Shown here: in pieces, positions 1 through 9,818 of the stretch
How positions within the stretch are numbered: the first letter of the stretch is position 1
How the letters are laid out: each line of letters starts with the position of its first letter
Assembly: GCF_010092985.1 (NCBI RefSeq)
Contig: NZ_CP048106.1
Span: forward strand, 1,116,001-1,180,000
From: Pontibacter pudoricolor
GTDB taxonomy: Bacteria > Bacteroidota > Bacteroidia > Cytophagales > Hymenobacteraceae
Length of the DNA stretch: 64,000 bases
Direction of reading: 5' to 3'
Position numbers and translations under genes: made by a program
The notes under the pieces: model-generated
What the model was told of the DNA's origin: nothing
Databases searched by the model: none
What the model saw: the letters and a program-made list of their open reading frames with translations, nothing else

Positions 1-618
1 TAATTCTCCTCTCCTTTTTAATTTTGCAGAAAATCCATTTCCTGTACAAGACTTTGCCAGGTTTGGAGCAACCATCACTTCCTGCTCTTGGCCTAGCACC
101 TGAAGAATATGTTCCTGCTCTGCGCTATTTGTTGCGTGGAAACGCACTTCTCTGTAAAGGCCGATAAGTTTTGTAAAGCGTAAAAACCATTTCTTTTTAG
201 ATCCTTTTACCTGTATGGCACTAGGAGCCAACATTCCTCTCGCAGAAACAATTACATGGCTACAACCTATATACTTTGCAATCCGCAAGGGGAGCACGGA
301 AAAATAAAAAGAATAAATTCCATTGATGAAAATGATGTCAGGGCGAACCTCAGCTGCTGCTTTTCTAAGCACACTAAATTTAAGCTCTGGTGCAGCTACA
401 TAATATACCTGTAAATGTGACGAAAGCATATTCCAACTACCGGCTTTCACCGTAGTATAAGGCTCTGTTTCACAGTAGTCCGTATCACGTGTGATTACCC
501 AGAAATCATACTCATTCTTTAGGTGCTCTACCATATTAGCACATGACTGAATAGGCCCGCCTGCCTTATAACCCGGCAAAAACCAGTCGATGAATATGAG
601 GATGCGGGGTTTAGGCAT
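1..618 (-). CDS. Glycosyltransferase family 4, N-terminal part (runs off left edge)
   Basis: Only the first 206 codons are in the window; the frame is open to base 1. The ATG at 616-618 gives [20 protein letters not shown], a start typical of the donor-independent N-terminal half of GT-B glycosyltransferases. The PGYKAGGP glycine-rich loop and later VSARGMLAPSA are typical of family 4 enzymes of capsule and LPS loci. The catalytic C-terminal half with the EX7E motif lies outside the window. It overlaps the end of the next upstream gene by 8 bp, so it is probably translationally coupled to it. Sugar specificity cannot be read. Confidence 0.8.
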   Translation of the reverse strand, partial: MPKPRILIFIDWFLPGYKAGGPIQSCANMVEHLKNEYDFWVITRDTDYCETEPYTTVKAGSWNMLSSHLQVYYVAAPELKFSVLRKAAAEVRPDIIFINGIYSFYFSVLPLRIAKYIGCSHVIVSARGMLAPSAIQVKGSKKKWFLRFTKLIGLYREVRFHATNSAEQEHILQVLGQEQEVMVAPNLAKSCTGNGFSAKLKRRGEL

Positions 619-1612
619 TTTCGGACATTACTTTCTGGTATAACGCTTCATACTGAGCAGCAACAGCCTCAGGCCTAAATCGTTTTACATTATTATATCC
701 AGCTCTTACAAGTTGCTCTCTCAAGGCTTCATCACAAATTAATTGTTTTATCGCCAAATGAATTTGAGTTGTATCCATTGGGTCTACCAAAAGCGCCGCA
801 TTACCGGCTACCTCCGGCATGGCTGTGACATTAGAAGTAATTACAGGTCGACCTAACGCATTTGCTTCCAGAATGGGAAGTCCAAAACCTTCGTACATGG
901 AAATAAATGTTACAATGTCGGCTATATAGTATAGCCGCTTTAGCTCCTGCTCTGATATGTTTACAAAGTTTTCATAATCAATTTGATAACTATAGAGCAG
1001 ATTAATCTGTGCATCAGATAGCTTACCTACAATAAATAGTTTGCAGTTTAAGCCGGCAAGTGCCTTTGAAAGATTCTCCAGATTCTTATTAGTCTTAGTC
1101 CCTATTTGCAACAGAATAGGTTTACCAGATAAAGGTCCTTCCTTAGGTTTAAAGTCCTCTTCCCTGAAACAGATGCAATTTGGAATAACAAAGACTTTTT
1201 CTTCTGTGATACCTGAAGCACTTAACAGCTTTTGTCTGCTATGCTCAGAAATAACAGTTACATACCTGGCTCTTTGTACAGGCAGTTTCAACCAGAACAG
1301 TTGCAAAATAATATTCTTAAACTTAGAAGAGCTATGGAGAGACTCCAGATCATGAATGGTCAGGACTGTTTTCTTTCCATCAAGCGCCAAGGCCGTGTAA
1401 TAAATATCTCCTGTTATATGGTTTATATCTCCTTGGTGCTTATGGGCATACCACATGTTATGTATCAATGCAAACGGATTTAGCGCTGATTTAAAAGGCA
1501 TATAAACCGTCCTTACTTTCGAAATCTTAAATGCTCCCGAAATTGTTCGGAAAAGATTCTCAATACTATAGAATGATGGTGTGTATTTACGAAAAATAAG
1601 GGCTACAATCAT
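611..1612 (-). CDS. Glycosyltransferase family 4 (GT-B)
   Basis: A 333-residue cytoplasmic GT-B glycosyltransferase. The C-terminal half carries [15 protein letters not shown], then the donor-site EX7E segment [20 protein letters not shown] and the trailing [13 protein letters not shown], all hallmarks of the Glycos_transf_1 domain. It would transfer a nucleotide-activated sugar to a lipid-linked oligosaccharide. It sits 2 bp after the polymerase-like gene and overlaps the following transferase, so it belongs to the same transcript. Donor and linkage are unknown. Confidence 0.85.
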   Translation of the reverse strand: MIVALIFRKYTPSFYSIENLFRTISGAFKISKVRTVYMPFKSALNPFALIHNMWYAHKHQGDINHITGDIYYTALALDGKKTVLTIHDLESLHSSSKFKNIILQLFWLKLPVQRARYVTVISEHSRQKLLSASGITEEKVFVIPNCICFREEDFKPKEGPLSGKPILLQIGTKTNKNLENLSKALAGLNCKLFIVGKLSDAQINLLYSYQIDYENFVNISEQELKRLYYIADIVTFISMYEGFGLPILEANALGRPVITSNVTAMPEVAGNAALLVDPMDTTQIHLAIKQLICDEALREQLVRAGYNNVKRFRPEAVAAQYEALYQKVMSENA

Positions 1613-1614
1613 GG

Positions 1615-2985
1615 TTAGATTTCTATTTTCAGTATATTCCTAAATAACCAGAATACTATGAACATAGCAATTGAGGCTTTGACTATATAATTTAATGTTG
1701 TGATCAGGTCAGTCTCAGCTTTTATCACCTGAAGAAATAGAAATGGTATCCAAACTAAAAGTGTAGGGTTATCTAAGCTTTTAACCAAAATAAATCTAAG
1801 TATAAAACTGAAGATAAGTCCTATTAGTAGCATGAATACCATACCTCCGGTGCGACCATAATTAGCATACGCCTCTCCTATAATACTAATATTCATACTT
1901 GTTCCCTGTTGCAATTCAATACCGGTAAATCGAAGCATATTTTCTCTACCCCCTGCAGTAGCTTTAGAGTCAGAGATAAATCGTGGCAGTAAAGAAGCTT
2001 TAAACGCGTTCTCTATCGTTTCACCATTTGCGAAAGGTTGATTGTAGGGCACATAGTTCATAACGCGTGCTATGATCCACCCCTGATTTACCCGGGTAAT
2101 AGTATTCTCATTTCTTTTCTGCTCAAACATGCTTTCCGGGGAAAGTAGTGTAGAAAACACCATAGTTGTAAATAATTCTGTCCGGGCCAGCGAACTTAAA
2201 GAGGCATTTGTCCAGGCAATATTACGATATTGGTATTTTACTGTTTGAAGCACTAACAACATAAAAAAACCTAAGACTAAGTAAGATAGCTTTTTAGGCA
2301 TGCTTACATAATTCTTTATCATATAAATAAAGACAAAGAAAAGCCCCCACAGTAAGAGGTCATGAAAGATTGCAGAGGCCAGTACCTCCAATAAAAGAAA
2401 GGCGGACACTACATATAACACGGTCTTATTACCTGACTTACTTAGGTACAAGTAAAAAGCTCCAATGTATTTTAATTGCGAAAGAAGGTATAAAAAGAAG
2501 TACAACGACGGAGGCACAAAACTTGTCAGTAAACTCGCTGCAAAACCAAGACCTAATAAATAATAAGCACCCTGTGTTTTAGAAGAAGTCGATTCCTCTA
2601 GCTTTTCAACCTGGGATAGCGAAATTTGCTGCGCACTAAATACAGGCAAAGACAGTCCAATATAATATAGAAAAGTGCCCGGGATAATGTAACTGAAGTA
2701 GGCTTCTTCCGGAATATTCATCCCATAGAATGGATGGTTTATTCCGGTATAATAACTCAGCACCGGTCCTATGATCCATTGCAGGGATGCAATAAAACCA
2801 ATTACAAGGTTAACAGGAATACCTTCTCCAAAACCAAATAATAGGTTGATTAAGATGTAACCAAAGAAGAGAGATCCGGTTACTGCCCAAAGTGATAAGC
2901 TAGTAAATGCAAGCAATACTATCGCAAGACAAATCAAAATACCTGCCATGTAAGCAAGTTTATTATTTTGCTTGCTGCTAATCAT
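1615..2985 (-). CDS. Wzy-like polysaccharide polymerase (multi-pass membrane protein)
   Basis: A 456-residue, almost entirely hydrophobic protein with about ten or more predicted membrane spans and a longer loop around residues 245-370. It has no transporter or transferase motif. Size, topology and position among glycosyltransferases match the very divergent O-antigen/oligosaccharide repeat-unit polymerases. The loop contains RNxNTxTRVNQGW and, near residue 360, the polar stretch GEAYANYGRTGG, which recurs in this kind of polymerase. It could instead be an O-antigen ligase-type protein. It lies between two family 4 transferases with gaps of 2 and 6 bp. Confidence 0.6.
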   Translation of the reverse strand: MISSKQNNKLAYMAGILICLAIVLLAFTSLSLWAVTGSLFFGYILINLLFGFGEGIPVNLVIGFIASLQWIIGPVLSYYTGINHPFYGMNIPEEAYFSYIIPGTFLYYIGLSLPVFSAQQISLSQVEKLEESTSSKTQGAYYLLGLGFAASLLTSFVPPSLYFFLYLLSQLKYIGAFYLYLSKSGNKTVLYVVSAFLLLEVLASAIFHDLLLWGLFFVFIYMIKNYVSMPKKLSYLVLGFFMLLVLQTVKYQYRNIAWTNASLSSLARTELFTTMVFSTLLSPESMFEQKRNENTITRVNQGWIIARVMNYVPYNQPFANGETIENAFKASLLPRFISDSKATAGGRENMLRFTGIELQQGTSMNISIIGEAYANYGRTGGMVFMLLIGLIFSFILRFILVKSLDNPTLLVWIPFLFLQVIKAETDLITTLNYIVKASIAMFIVFWLFRNILKIEI

Positions 2986-2991
2986 TCTAAG

Positions 2992-4146
2992 CTAATAATT
3001 ATTTATGTAGTTCGAAATTGCATCACTCGTATGCTGAAAGCTCCAATCTTTGATCTTCATCGCCGAATAGTTTCCCATATGCTTAACTTGCTTCTTAGGC
3101 ATATTCGCAATAATATTCAAAACATCAGCAAGTTGGACAAGATTATCAGACTCAAATATAAAACCATTCTTGCCAATCTCAATAAGATCTGCCACCCCTC
3201 CCACCTTATTACTTGCTATTACTACGAGGCCGCACGCCATTGCTTCATTCATACTCAACCCCCATGTTTCTGTAACAGAAGGTAAAACTAACACGTCACC
3301 AAGCCTGTAAGTAGCCGGCATCATAGATTGGTTCTGAAATGGCAGAAACTTTATATTCTGGTTTAAATCAGCTGCTTGTTTCAATTCAACATCAAGAGCT
3401 CCATCTCCGACTAAAAGCAAAATAGATTCAGTAGATTTAATTGAATTAAAAGCATCAATTAATAGTTTTGGGTTCTTCTTCCACTCAAACTTACCAGTAA
3501 ACAGGAAAACCTTTTTATTGTGGTCAATACCAAGATGTTTTCTCAGTTCTTCAGACTTGAATTCATGCTCTAATGAGCTAAATCTATCATTATCAATTGC
3601 ATGAGGAGCATAAATAAGGTTTTTTTCCAAAACACCATGTTTTAAAAAGTATTTCCTGTTGTTTGATCCAACATACAAGGCAGCATCTACGTGCTTGTAT
3701 ACCCAAGATAATAACACGCGCCGCAGAAGGGTTTTAAAGCCGGGCTTTTCATCCAATAAGGTGGAGTCTCCTCTGAAGATAACTTTAGCTTTATTATGAA
3801 AATGTCGCAGCACTTTAAGATGGCTATGAAACTTCCAGCCATATACCAAAATATGAGTTGCCCCGAAAGATTCGATCTCCTGAACCAGCGTTGGATTAAT
3901 AATTCCCCTGAAAGATGAAGTAGATGGTTTAGAAGAAGTATTCTTTACAAAGGTATAATCATACCCATCCAGTAAAGGAATATCCCATTTTATGGCTTTC
4001 TTAAAGCCCGGATCAGTAAACCCTGACGATTCCTTCCCTAAGGTATAAAACACCTTTACTTTAAAACGTACATCCTGGGCAAGTAGCTTGAAAAGGGGAG
4101 CATTATACTGTATAGGGTGTGAAGAAAGAACTGCCAGTTTATTCAT
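2992..4146 (-). CDS. Glycosyltransferase family 4 (GT-B)
   Basis: A 384-residue GT-B transferase. The N-terminus MNKLAVLSSHPIQYNAPLFK is characteristic of family 4 enzymes in Bacteroidota capsule loci. The second domain contains LFTGKFEWKKNPKLLIDAF, and the catalytic segment TETWGLSMNEAMACGLVVIA supplies the EX7E glutamates. It overlaps the preceding gene by 8 bp (4139-4146), suggesting coupled translation. The product would act on the inner membrane face during repeat-unit assembly. The sugar donor cannot be predicted. Confidence 0.85.
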   Translation of the reverse strand: MNKLAVLSSHPIQYNAPLFKLLAQDVRFKVKVFYTLGKESSGFTDPGFKKAIKWDIPLLDGYDYTFVKNTSSKPSTSSFRGIINPTLVQEIESFGATHILVYGWKFHSHLKVLRHFHNKAKVIFRGDSTLLDEKPGFKTLLRRVLLSWVYKHVDAALYVGSNNRKYFLKHGVLEKNLIYAPHAIDNDRFSSLEHEFKSEELRKHLGIDHNKKVFLFTGKFEWKKNPKLLIDAFNSIKSTESILLLVGDGALDVELKQAADLNQNIKFLPFQNQSMMPATYRLGDVLVLPSVTETWGLSMNEAMACGLVVIASNKVGGVADLIEIGKNGFIFESDNLVQLADVLNIIANMPKKQVKHMGNYSAMKIKDWSFQHTSDAISNYINNY

Positions 4147-5428
4147 GTACCAAACTTTTCTGGATTGCCTTATTTAAATATTCAGCAAGAATTTTAGTAA
4201 CGTTAAAAGCTGAATATTGCTCAAAAGCTGATGTATCTACTCTAGTCGGATCGAAAGCTGAATGATAATTTCGATAGAGTGTCAGTTTATCAGCGAACAA
4301 CTCACTTATAGTTGATAAATCTGACTCTCCATTAAACTTTAATACAATTCCAGCCCTTGACTCCTCAATTACCTCTCCTGCCGTACTCGCACTATGCAAT
4401 ACAGCCAGTATAGGCTTCTGGGATAGTATACCCTGGTAGACTTTTGAAGGTGTGTAATGTGGCTCTGTACTTCCCAGCACAAAAATTCCATCAGATGCCT
4501 CAAGGTGCGCTAGCACATCAAGGTATGGGATGCGCTTCGGATACTCAAAAACAACAGATTGCCAGAGATTATACTTCTCTGCTAATGGTTTAATAGTAAA
4601 ACTGGTTTCATCATTAGCCCAACTGCCGGTACCAATAAAGTGTAACTCAATATCATTAATCTCCTCGTGTGTCTGTAGCCACTGAAATATTACCTCCAAA
4701 GGTTTGTAAGCTTTTGGCAACATAGCTCCTGCATATACTAATTGCAATTTATCCGGCTTTGAAGTAAAGAGGTAAGGTTCAATATTTAGCTTTTTGAGTG
4801 CAGAATGATCTTCTGGTTCTCCACCATAAGGCATTGCAACGTATACCGACTGCTTATATAAATGGGAATTACGTTCCAGTACAGGTTTAAAATAGCCCTC
4901 GGCCACTCCTGTGATCAAGGTAGCTCCCTTTACAGCAATTGGTTCTAATAAACCAGAAAGCTTAGTACTTAACCAATGACGCGAAAACATGCGCTCACTA
5001 CCAGCAAAAATATGCACCCAAGGATCAATATAATCAATGCCATAAGGAATACCCGTTTTAATGTTTACTGCCCTTCCTAACAAAGAAGCATAAAAAGATG
5101 GGATTGGAATGTAAATAAAATCTGGTCTTTCAGTCTTTATAAGTTTAAGAAGCTTTTTATACAAATGATATCCCCCACGAAGCCCAATATCACCAATAAC
5201 ACGAACAGGGCCTGTTGGAAAGGCATTAACAGTCTCAATTTGCAATTCTGGGCTTACTAACTCTTGCAGCTTCCAGTCTAATTTCTCCTCATAGTGGCTG
5301 TGATGCACAGTAAGCACGATCGGCTTCCAGCCAAAGGCAGGCAAATGTTTAGCGAATAAGCGGGTGCGATGAACAGCTGCCAGGTTAGAGGGTGGAAAAT
5401 GCGGAGAAACTATGATTAATTTCTTCAT
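4139..5428 (-). CDS. Glycosyltransferase, GT-B fold
   Basis: About 429 residues when started at the ATG at 5426-5428, giving MKKLIIVSPHFPPSNLAAVH, a conserved N-terminus for this transferase type. A second ATG at 5455 would add nine residues and overlap the upstream gene. The internal start leaves a 2-bp gap after the upstream stop codon and is preferred. The C-terminal half has the sugar-nucleotide region GSTEPHYTPSKVYQGILSQ rather than a canonical EX7E, as in several Bacteroidota family 4 relatives. Its neighbours are two other transferases in the same operon. Confidence 0.8.
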   Translation of the reverse strand: MKKLIIVSPHFPPSNLAAVHRTRLFAKHLPAFGWKPIVLTVHHSHYEEKLDWKLQELVSPELQIETVNAFPTGPVRVIGDIGLRGGYHLYKKLLKLIKTERPDFIYIPIPSFYASLLGRAVNIKTGIPYGIDYIDPWVHIFAGSERMFSRHWLSTKLSGLLEPIAVKGATLITGVAEGYFKPVLERNSHLYKQSVYVAMPYGGEPEDHSALKKLNIEPYLFTSKPDKLQLVYAGAMLPKAYKPLEVIFQWLQTHEEINDIELHFIGTGSWANDETSFTIKPLAEKYNLWQSVVFEYPKRIPYLDVLAHLEASDGIFVLGSTEPHYTPSKVYQGILSQKPILAVLHSASTAGEVIEESRAGIVLKFNGESDLSTISELFADKLTLYRNYHSAFDPTRVDTSAFEQYSAFNVTKILAEYLNKAIQKSLVHE

Positions 5429-5430
5429 GA

Positions 5431-6642
5431 TTACTTTTGAAGCGCTCTTTCCCATAAAGTTACTAGCTTTTGCGCTTCTGTTTCAAAGGCAATCCCTCGT
5501 GCCTGATCAAATCTTTTTTGTTTTGAAGCTCTGATAGACTCAATATTTCCCAAAATAAACTCAATAATAGTTACCAAAGCCTGCACATTTTGCTCTGTTA
5601 CAATACCGTCATCTTTATACGACGCCATAAATGCAAGCTGCGCTTTAGTATCTGTAGCCAATATATATAGCCCGGCCTGCTTGTAAGCAAATATCTTATT
5701 AGACAAGGCTATATCTTTGTTAAGATCAGTAGTTGAAATTTCTAAAGCCAACCCGATATCGTAATCAGATAACATCTGATGCAAGTCCTTTTGTGATAAA
5801 GGTGCTTTGATCACTACATAGTTTCTCCCAGTCAGATAAGTTTCAGCAAACTCCGGGTTAAGATTACCTATTAATGTTAGATTTACCTTATAGGAGAAAA
5901 TATCTAACGCAGGCAATAACAACTCCAGACCACGCCCAAAATTAATGTTTTGTGAAAACCAAACCAGGTTAACTTTCTCATTAGATAATTTAGAAGATGC
6001 AGACCTAAACTCCGAACTATAAAATGAGTTATTGACTGTAATAACAGGCACGTTACAAAGTCTCTTTACTTCTTCAGCTATTAATGGAGAAGCTGCTGTT
6101 ACATAGTTTGCTTTCAATAGTAGCTGTTTCATTAAAACTGTACGCCGTATTATTTCCTTTACAGCATCTACTTTAATGACCTCGCCTGGGTGAAAATCCT
6201 CTACATCAAATCCAAAGGGAATTTGATACTGTTTAGCAAATTGATAAGCTGGATAAAGTGCCCCTAAGTTGTGAGCAATTACCAAATCAACTGAGTTAAG
6301 ATTTAATTGCCTTAATTTTTGATGCAGCACATAACTTCTCTTATCAGAAGCTAAGGCCGCTATAAATAAGGAGGATCTAAATATCTTATCAGCCTTTTTA
6401 GCAAAAGAATTTAAAAGAGATGATGTAAGCCAACTATAAAAATGACTTTTAGTAATTGGCAGGTAAACAAATGAAACTTGGGGAAATTGTTTCGTATACT
6501 CTTCTTCTAACCCAATCGTCCACTGCTTTAAATCAAACAGTAGTACTGTCACTCTATAATTCAATGCCAGAGCTAACTGAATCTCCTTTACTAATCTTGG
6601 ATTTGAGGAAAGGTTGGCAGTGGTTAGGAAAAGGAGATGCAC
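5431..6642 (-). CDS. Glycosyltransferase, GT-B fold
   Basis: A 403-residue protein starting MHLLFLTTANLSSNPRLVKE, a common opening of family 4 transferases (the SSNPR segment lines the acceptor pocket). The segment FGFDVEDFHPGE near residue 150 and SNKIFAYKQAGLYILATDT near the C-terminus match the divergent GT-B group that lacks a strict EX7E motif. It shares one base with the upstream GT2 gene stop and is followed after 2 bp by another GT-B gene, so it is an internal operon gene. Confidence 0.75.
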   Translation of the reverse strand: MHLLFLTTANLSSNPRLVKEIQLALALNYRVTVLLFDLKQWTIGLEEEYTKQFPQVSFVYLPITKSHFYSWLTSSLLNSFAKKADKIFRSSLFIAALASDKRSYVLHQKLRQLNLNSVDLVIAHNLGALYPAYQFAKQYQIPFGFDVEDFHPGEVIKVDAVKEIIRRTVLMKQLLLKANYVTAASPLIAEEVKRLCNVPVITVNNSFYSSEFRSASSKLSNEKVNLVWFSQNINFGRGLELLLPALDIFSYKVNLTLIGNLNPEFAETYLTGRNYVVIKAPLSQKDLHQMLSDYDIGLALEISTTDLNKDIALSNKIFAYKQAGLYILATDTKAQLAFMASYKDDGIVTEQNVQALVTIIEFILGNIESIRASKQKRFDQARGIAFETEAQKLVTLWERALQK

Positions 6643-7616
6643 TAAATAATACTTTTTAATATGAATTTGATTCGCTTTGCTACCTTCCAGCCAAATAAGA
6701 TTTTAATTATCTCTATGGTTGTACCTCCTATTTTAGGCGTTTGTACGTCAATATTATAGGATCTAAATCTTTTATAAGCAATATCTGATAATATATGGTT
6801 ATTTAAATAAGTAGAAACAGCAAAATCTAAATACTGTTTAGCGATCGCTTTTTTCAAATTGGTTCCTGAAGTATATCTGCCTAAATATGTTCTCTTTAAA
6901 TCAATTGTTAGTAATGTGTTCCTGAGATATAAAAAATCTTTCCGCTGGCTTAATGCATCACCTTTGATAGATCTTCTGTAATAATTATAAACGTTCGGCA
7001 CATATACAACTCCACCTGAAGCTAGTAGTATTCTGGAAAAAAATTCTCCATCATCATCCGGACATCTATAGTTACGCCACCCCCCTGCTTTATCAATCAA
7101 AGGACGTGGCACTAACCAACTGTTCGTTTGAATAAAATTTGATTGTCCGTTAGCCCCATATAGGTTTAGCAAAAAATTGACAGGGTCATTTGTTGAAAAA
7201 ATAAAAGTATCCTGATCATGCTCATAGGTACTATGTGATAAATCACTTTCAGCAAAAAAATTAATATAATTGCATACAGCAACTTTATCATAACTCCCTT
7301 TAAGCGCTGCTACCTGCTTTTCAATTTTATCAACAGACAAATAATCATCTGCATCCATAAATTGAATGTATTCACCGGCGGCATATGATAAGCCTGTATT
7401 TCTAGCTACTGCTGCACCGGCATTTGGCTGTTTAATTACTTTAACGTTATTAGATTCAAATTGCTTGGCTACAGTATAGCTATTATCTGTAGATGAATCA
7501 TCTATAATTATTATTTCAATGTCTTTATAAGTCTGTTTTAAAAGGCAATCAAGTGAATTATATAAATATAATTCACTATTAAATACAGGTACTATAATAG
7601 ATACTTTTGGTATCAT
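6642..7616 (-). CDS. Glycosyltransferase family 2 (GT-A)
   Basis: A GT-A glycosyltransferase of about 324 residues. The N-terminal IPKVSIIVPVFNSELYLYNS, the nucleotide-binding IIIIDDSSTDNS and the metal-binding QFMDADDY (DXD) define Glycos_transf_2. The first in-frame initiator (TTG at 7628) would add only four residues. The ATG at 7614-7616 is chosen because it directly precedes the conserved first strand and leaves 15 bp to the upstream stop. The domain is followed by a roughly 100-residue helical tail. Acceptor and donor are unknown. Confidence 0.85.
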   Translation of the reverse strand: MIPKVSIIVPVFNSELYLYNSLDCLLKQTYKDIEIIIIDDSSTDNSYTVAKQFESNNVKVIKQPNAGAAVARNTGLSYAAGEYIQFMDADDYLSVDKIEKQVAALKGSYDKVAVCNYINFFAESDLSHSTYEHDQDTFIFSTNDPVNFLLNLYGANGQSNFIQTNSWLVPRPLIDKAGGWRNYRCPDDDGEFFSRILLASGGVVYVPNVYNYYRRSIKGDALSQRKDFLYLRNTLLTIDLKRTYLGRYTSGTNLKKAIAKQYLDFAVSTYLNNHILSDIAYKRFRSYNIDVQTPKIGGTTIEIIKILFGWKVAKRIKFILKSII

Positions 7617-7631
7617 TCTAGAGAGCAATAA

Positions 7632-8510
7632 TTATTGTACTAAAGCGGTTAAAACGTCTTTTATTCCAAAACCAGCTTTTTTCATAGCATAACGGGTTCT
7701 GGGGAAATCAAGCGTGGTTACATAGAACTTTATAATATTAACAAAAAAACGCCTTTTGTTTTTATTATGAAGGAAAACCTTTTGGGCTTTACTAATTGGC
7801 AAATCAATTTCTTCCAAAGCATTATTCAAATACAAGTAAGAGTTATAAAGATAGCCATATTTATTGTTAATCTCCTGCCCTTCGTGCCTTCTATAAAATA
7901 TTAAATCAAAAGGCAAAACTATTGAATCAGTTTTAGAAGCGGCATTTAAATTATAATATCCATCATTTGCAGGACCATATTTAATCGGAAACCCACCAAT
8001 AGATCTAAAAAACAACGTTTTTATGATTGAACCGCCAGGGCCAACTAAAAGAAGTGGATTTTTAAAAAAATGGTCACGGATCGTACTTTCGGGATTTAAC
8101 AATTTTGGCTCGGAATAATAAGGTGAATAGAATCCAAAATTGGCAGTTGGATACAAGCGAAATAAATTAATACATTGTTCAATGGTCTTGGGTAAAATCT
8201 TATCATCAGAGTCAACACTCATTAAGTACTCACCTGTAGCGAAGCTCGCTGCTTGATTACGGTTTGGATAATCACCAAGATTCTTTTCATTTTTATAAAC
8301 TCTTACTCGCTGATCATCACTAGCATACCTGTGAGCTATTTTTAATGTTTTATCACTTGAGCAATCATCCAAAATTATTAGTTCCCAATTTGTATAAGTA
8401 GATTTCAAGACACTTTCTATAGCTTCGCCTATATATTTTTCCCTGTTATAAGCAGTCATAAGAATACTGACCAATGGTTGATATATTTCAGGCTTCATAG
8501 CTTTATGCAT
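7632..8510 (-). CDS. Glycosyltransferase family 2 (GT-A)
   Basis: A 292-residue GT-A enzyme with PLVSILMTAYNREKYIGEAI, LIILDDCSSDKT and the DXD-like LMSVDSDDKI, all expected of Glycos_transf_2. The ATG at 8510 overlaps the upstream gene by 8 bp. A second ATG at 8498 (MKPEIYQ) leaves a 4-bp gap and is equally plausible. It is a cytoplasmic enzyme of repeat-unit assembly, and the region is AT-rich like its neighbours. Confidence 0.85.
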   Translation of the reverse strand: MHKAMKPEIYQPLVSILMTAYNREKYIGEAIESVLKSTYTNWELIILDDCSSDKTLKIAHRYASDDQRVRVYKNEKNLGDYPNRNQAASFATGEYLMSVDSDDKILPKTIEQCINLFRLYPTANFGFYSPYYSEPKLLNPESTIRDHFFKNPLLLVGPGGSIIKTLFFRSIGGFPIKYGPANDGYYNLNAASKTDSIVLPFDLIFYRRHEGQEINNKYGYLYNSYLYLNNALEEIDLPISKAQKVFLHNKNKRRFFVNIIKFYVTTLDFPRTRYAMKKAGFGIKDVLTALVQ

Positions 8511-9738
8511 CTAACAAATTATTCAATTCAATCCTAATTTTGTTACCAATTAGACTCCATTCAAAATTATCTTCAACATACTTTCTCGCTAACATGCTGG
8601 TTTCTTTAAATAAGATGTCATTTTCGAGTAAATGTTGTATCGCAGATGCGAAACCTTCAGCTTTGTCCTCGATAAAAATATGGGTTCTATTTACAGCCCC
8701 CAGTCCTTCGGCCCCGATAGTAGTTGATACAACTGGATTTCCTAAACTCATGGCCTCTAAAATTTTTAATCGTGTGCCACTACCACTTAACAGAGGTACT
8801 ATAGCTATAGAAGCATTATTGTAATAAGGTTCTACCGCTTCTACCCTTCCAACAAAATCTATTGCAGGATCATTTAATAAGTTTTTATAGCTTTGATAAT
8901 TACTGATGTTACCAACTATTGTCAGCTTCAGAGATTTTAGATTATGTATTAAAATGGGGAATACATTTTTATAAAACCAAAGTAATCCTTCTTTATTAGG
9001 CAGATAATCCAGTGACCCACAAAATATTATATTATATTTTATTTTTTCTTTTTTAAAAGGATCATATTTCTTACCTATTGTATCCACACCATTAGGTATT
9101 ATTCTGCCCCTAATTCGAAAATTATTTAGCCTTTCAATTTTAATCTTATCTTCTTCAGAGCAGCAAAAGAAAAAGTTAACATTTTCAGTCAAGGCTTTTT
9201 CAAGTTGATAAGCATTTTTAGAATAAATCTTGTATTTATTCTCTCCTGTTGCAATTGCCTGTTGCTCCCATAACTCAGAATCCACATTATGCGCATCGTA
9301 TAAATGCTTTACATTTGGTTGAAATCGGGAAATAGTATCTCGAAAATAAGATAGTGCTTCCAGGTTTTCATAAATGATAATATCAAATTTAATCTCCGTT
9401 AATAAAGAAGATAATGCAGTGTAAGATTTTAAGTAAAATAAATTAGCTGACCCGCTTAATTTACGTTGCAGAAACCTATAGTTTATAGCATCAGCATATT
9501 TATCGGGAAGTAGCGAGTTAATATATGATTTAAATTTACTATGCTGATCTATACTTAGAAGGTGTATATTTTTACTTATTGTATCATCATCAATGTTAAA
9601 TTCGGAGAAAGTTTGTGGGCTCAATACATACACTACATGATCCCTAGCCATTTCTTTTAAAATATGAAAGCAACGTAATGCTCCACCTCCTATTCGAGGA
9701 TAAAATGAATAGGGTATGATTGACAAAATGTTAGCCAT
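8503..9738 (-). CDS. Glycosyltransferase family 4 (GT-B)
   Basis: A 411-residue GT-B transferase. MANILSIIPYSFYPRIGGGA carries the N-terminal glycine loop. The middle has LYDAHNVDSELWE, and the catalytic C-terminal part has LLSGSGTRLKILEAMSLGNP followed by VVSTTIGAEGL, a Glycos_transf_1 signature with glutamate and glycine placed as in sugar-nucleotide binding sites. An 80-bp AT-rich gap separates it from the next upstream gene. The specific sugar is not predictable. Confidence 0.85.
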   Translation of the reverse strand: MANILSIIPYSFYPRIGGGALRCFHILKEMARDHVVYVLSPQTFSEFNIDDDTISKNIHLLSIDQHSKFKSYINSLLPDKYADAINYRFLQRKLSGSANLFYLKSYTALSSLLTEIKFDIIIYENLEALSYFRDTISRFQPNVKHLYDAHNVDSELWEQQAIATGENKYKIYSKNAYQLEKALTENVNFFFCCSEEDKIKIERLNNFRIRGRIIPNGVDTIGKKYDPFKKEKIKYNIIFCGSLDYLPNKEGLLWFYKNVFPILIHNLKSLKLTIVGNISNYQSYKNLLNDPAIDFVGRVEAVEPYYNNASIAIVPLLSGSGTRLKILEAMSLGNPVVSTTIGAEGLGAVNRTHIFIEDKAEGFASAIQHLLENDILFKETSMLARKYVEDNFEWSLIGNKIRIELNNLLDA

Positions 9739-9818
9739 TTACATAGATATATATTAAAAAAAATATTTAAGTCATTTTATAAACGGATACTACTTCCAAA
9801 ATTATATTAATAGCTAAA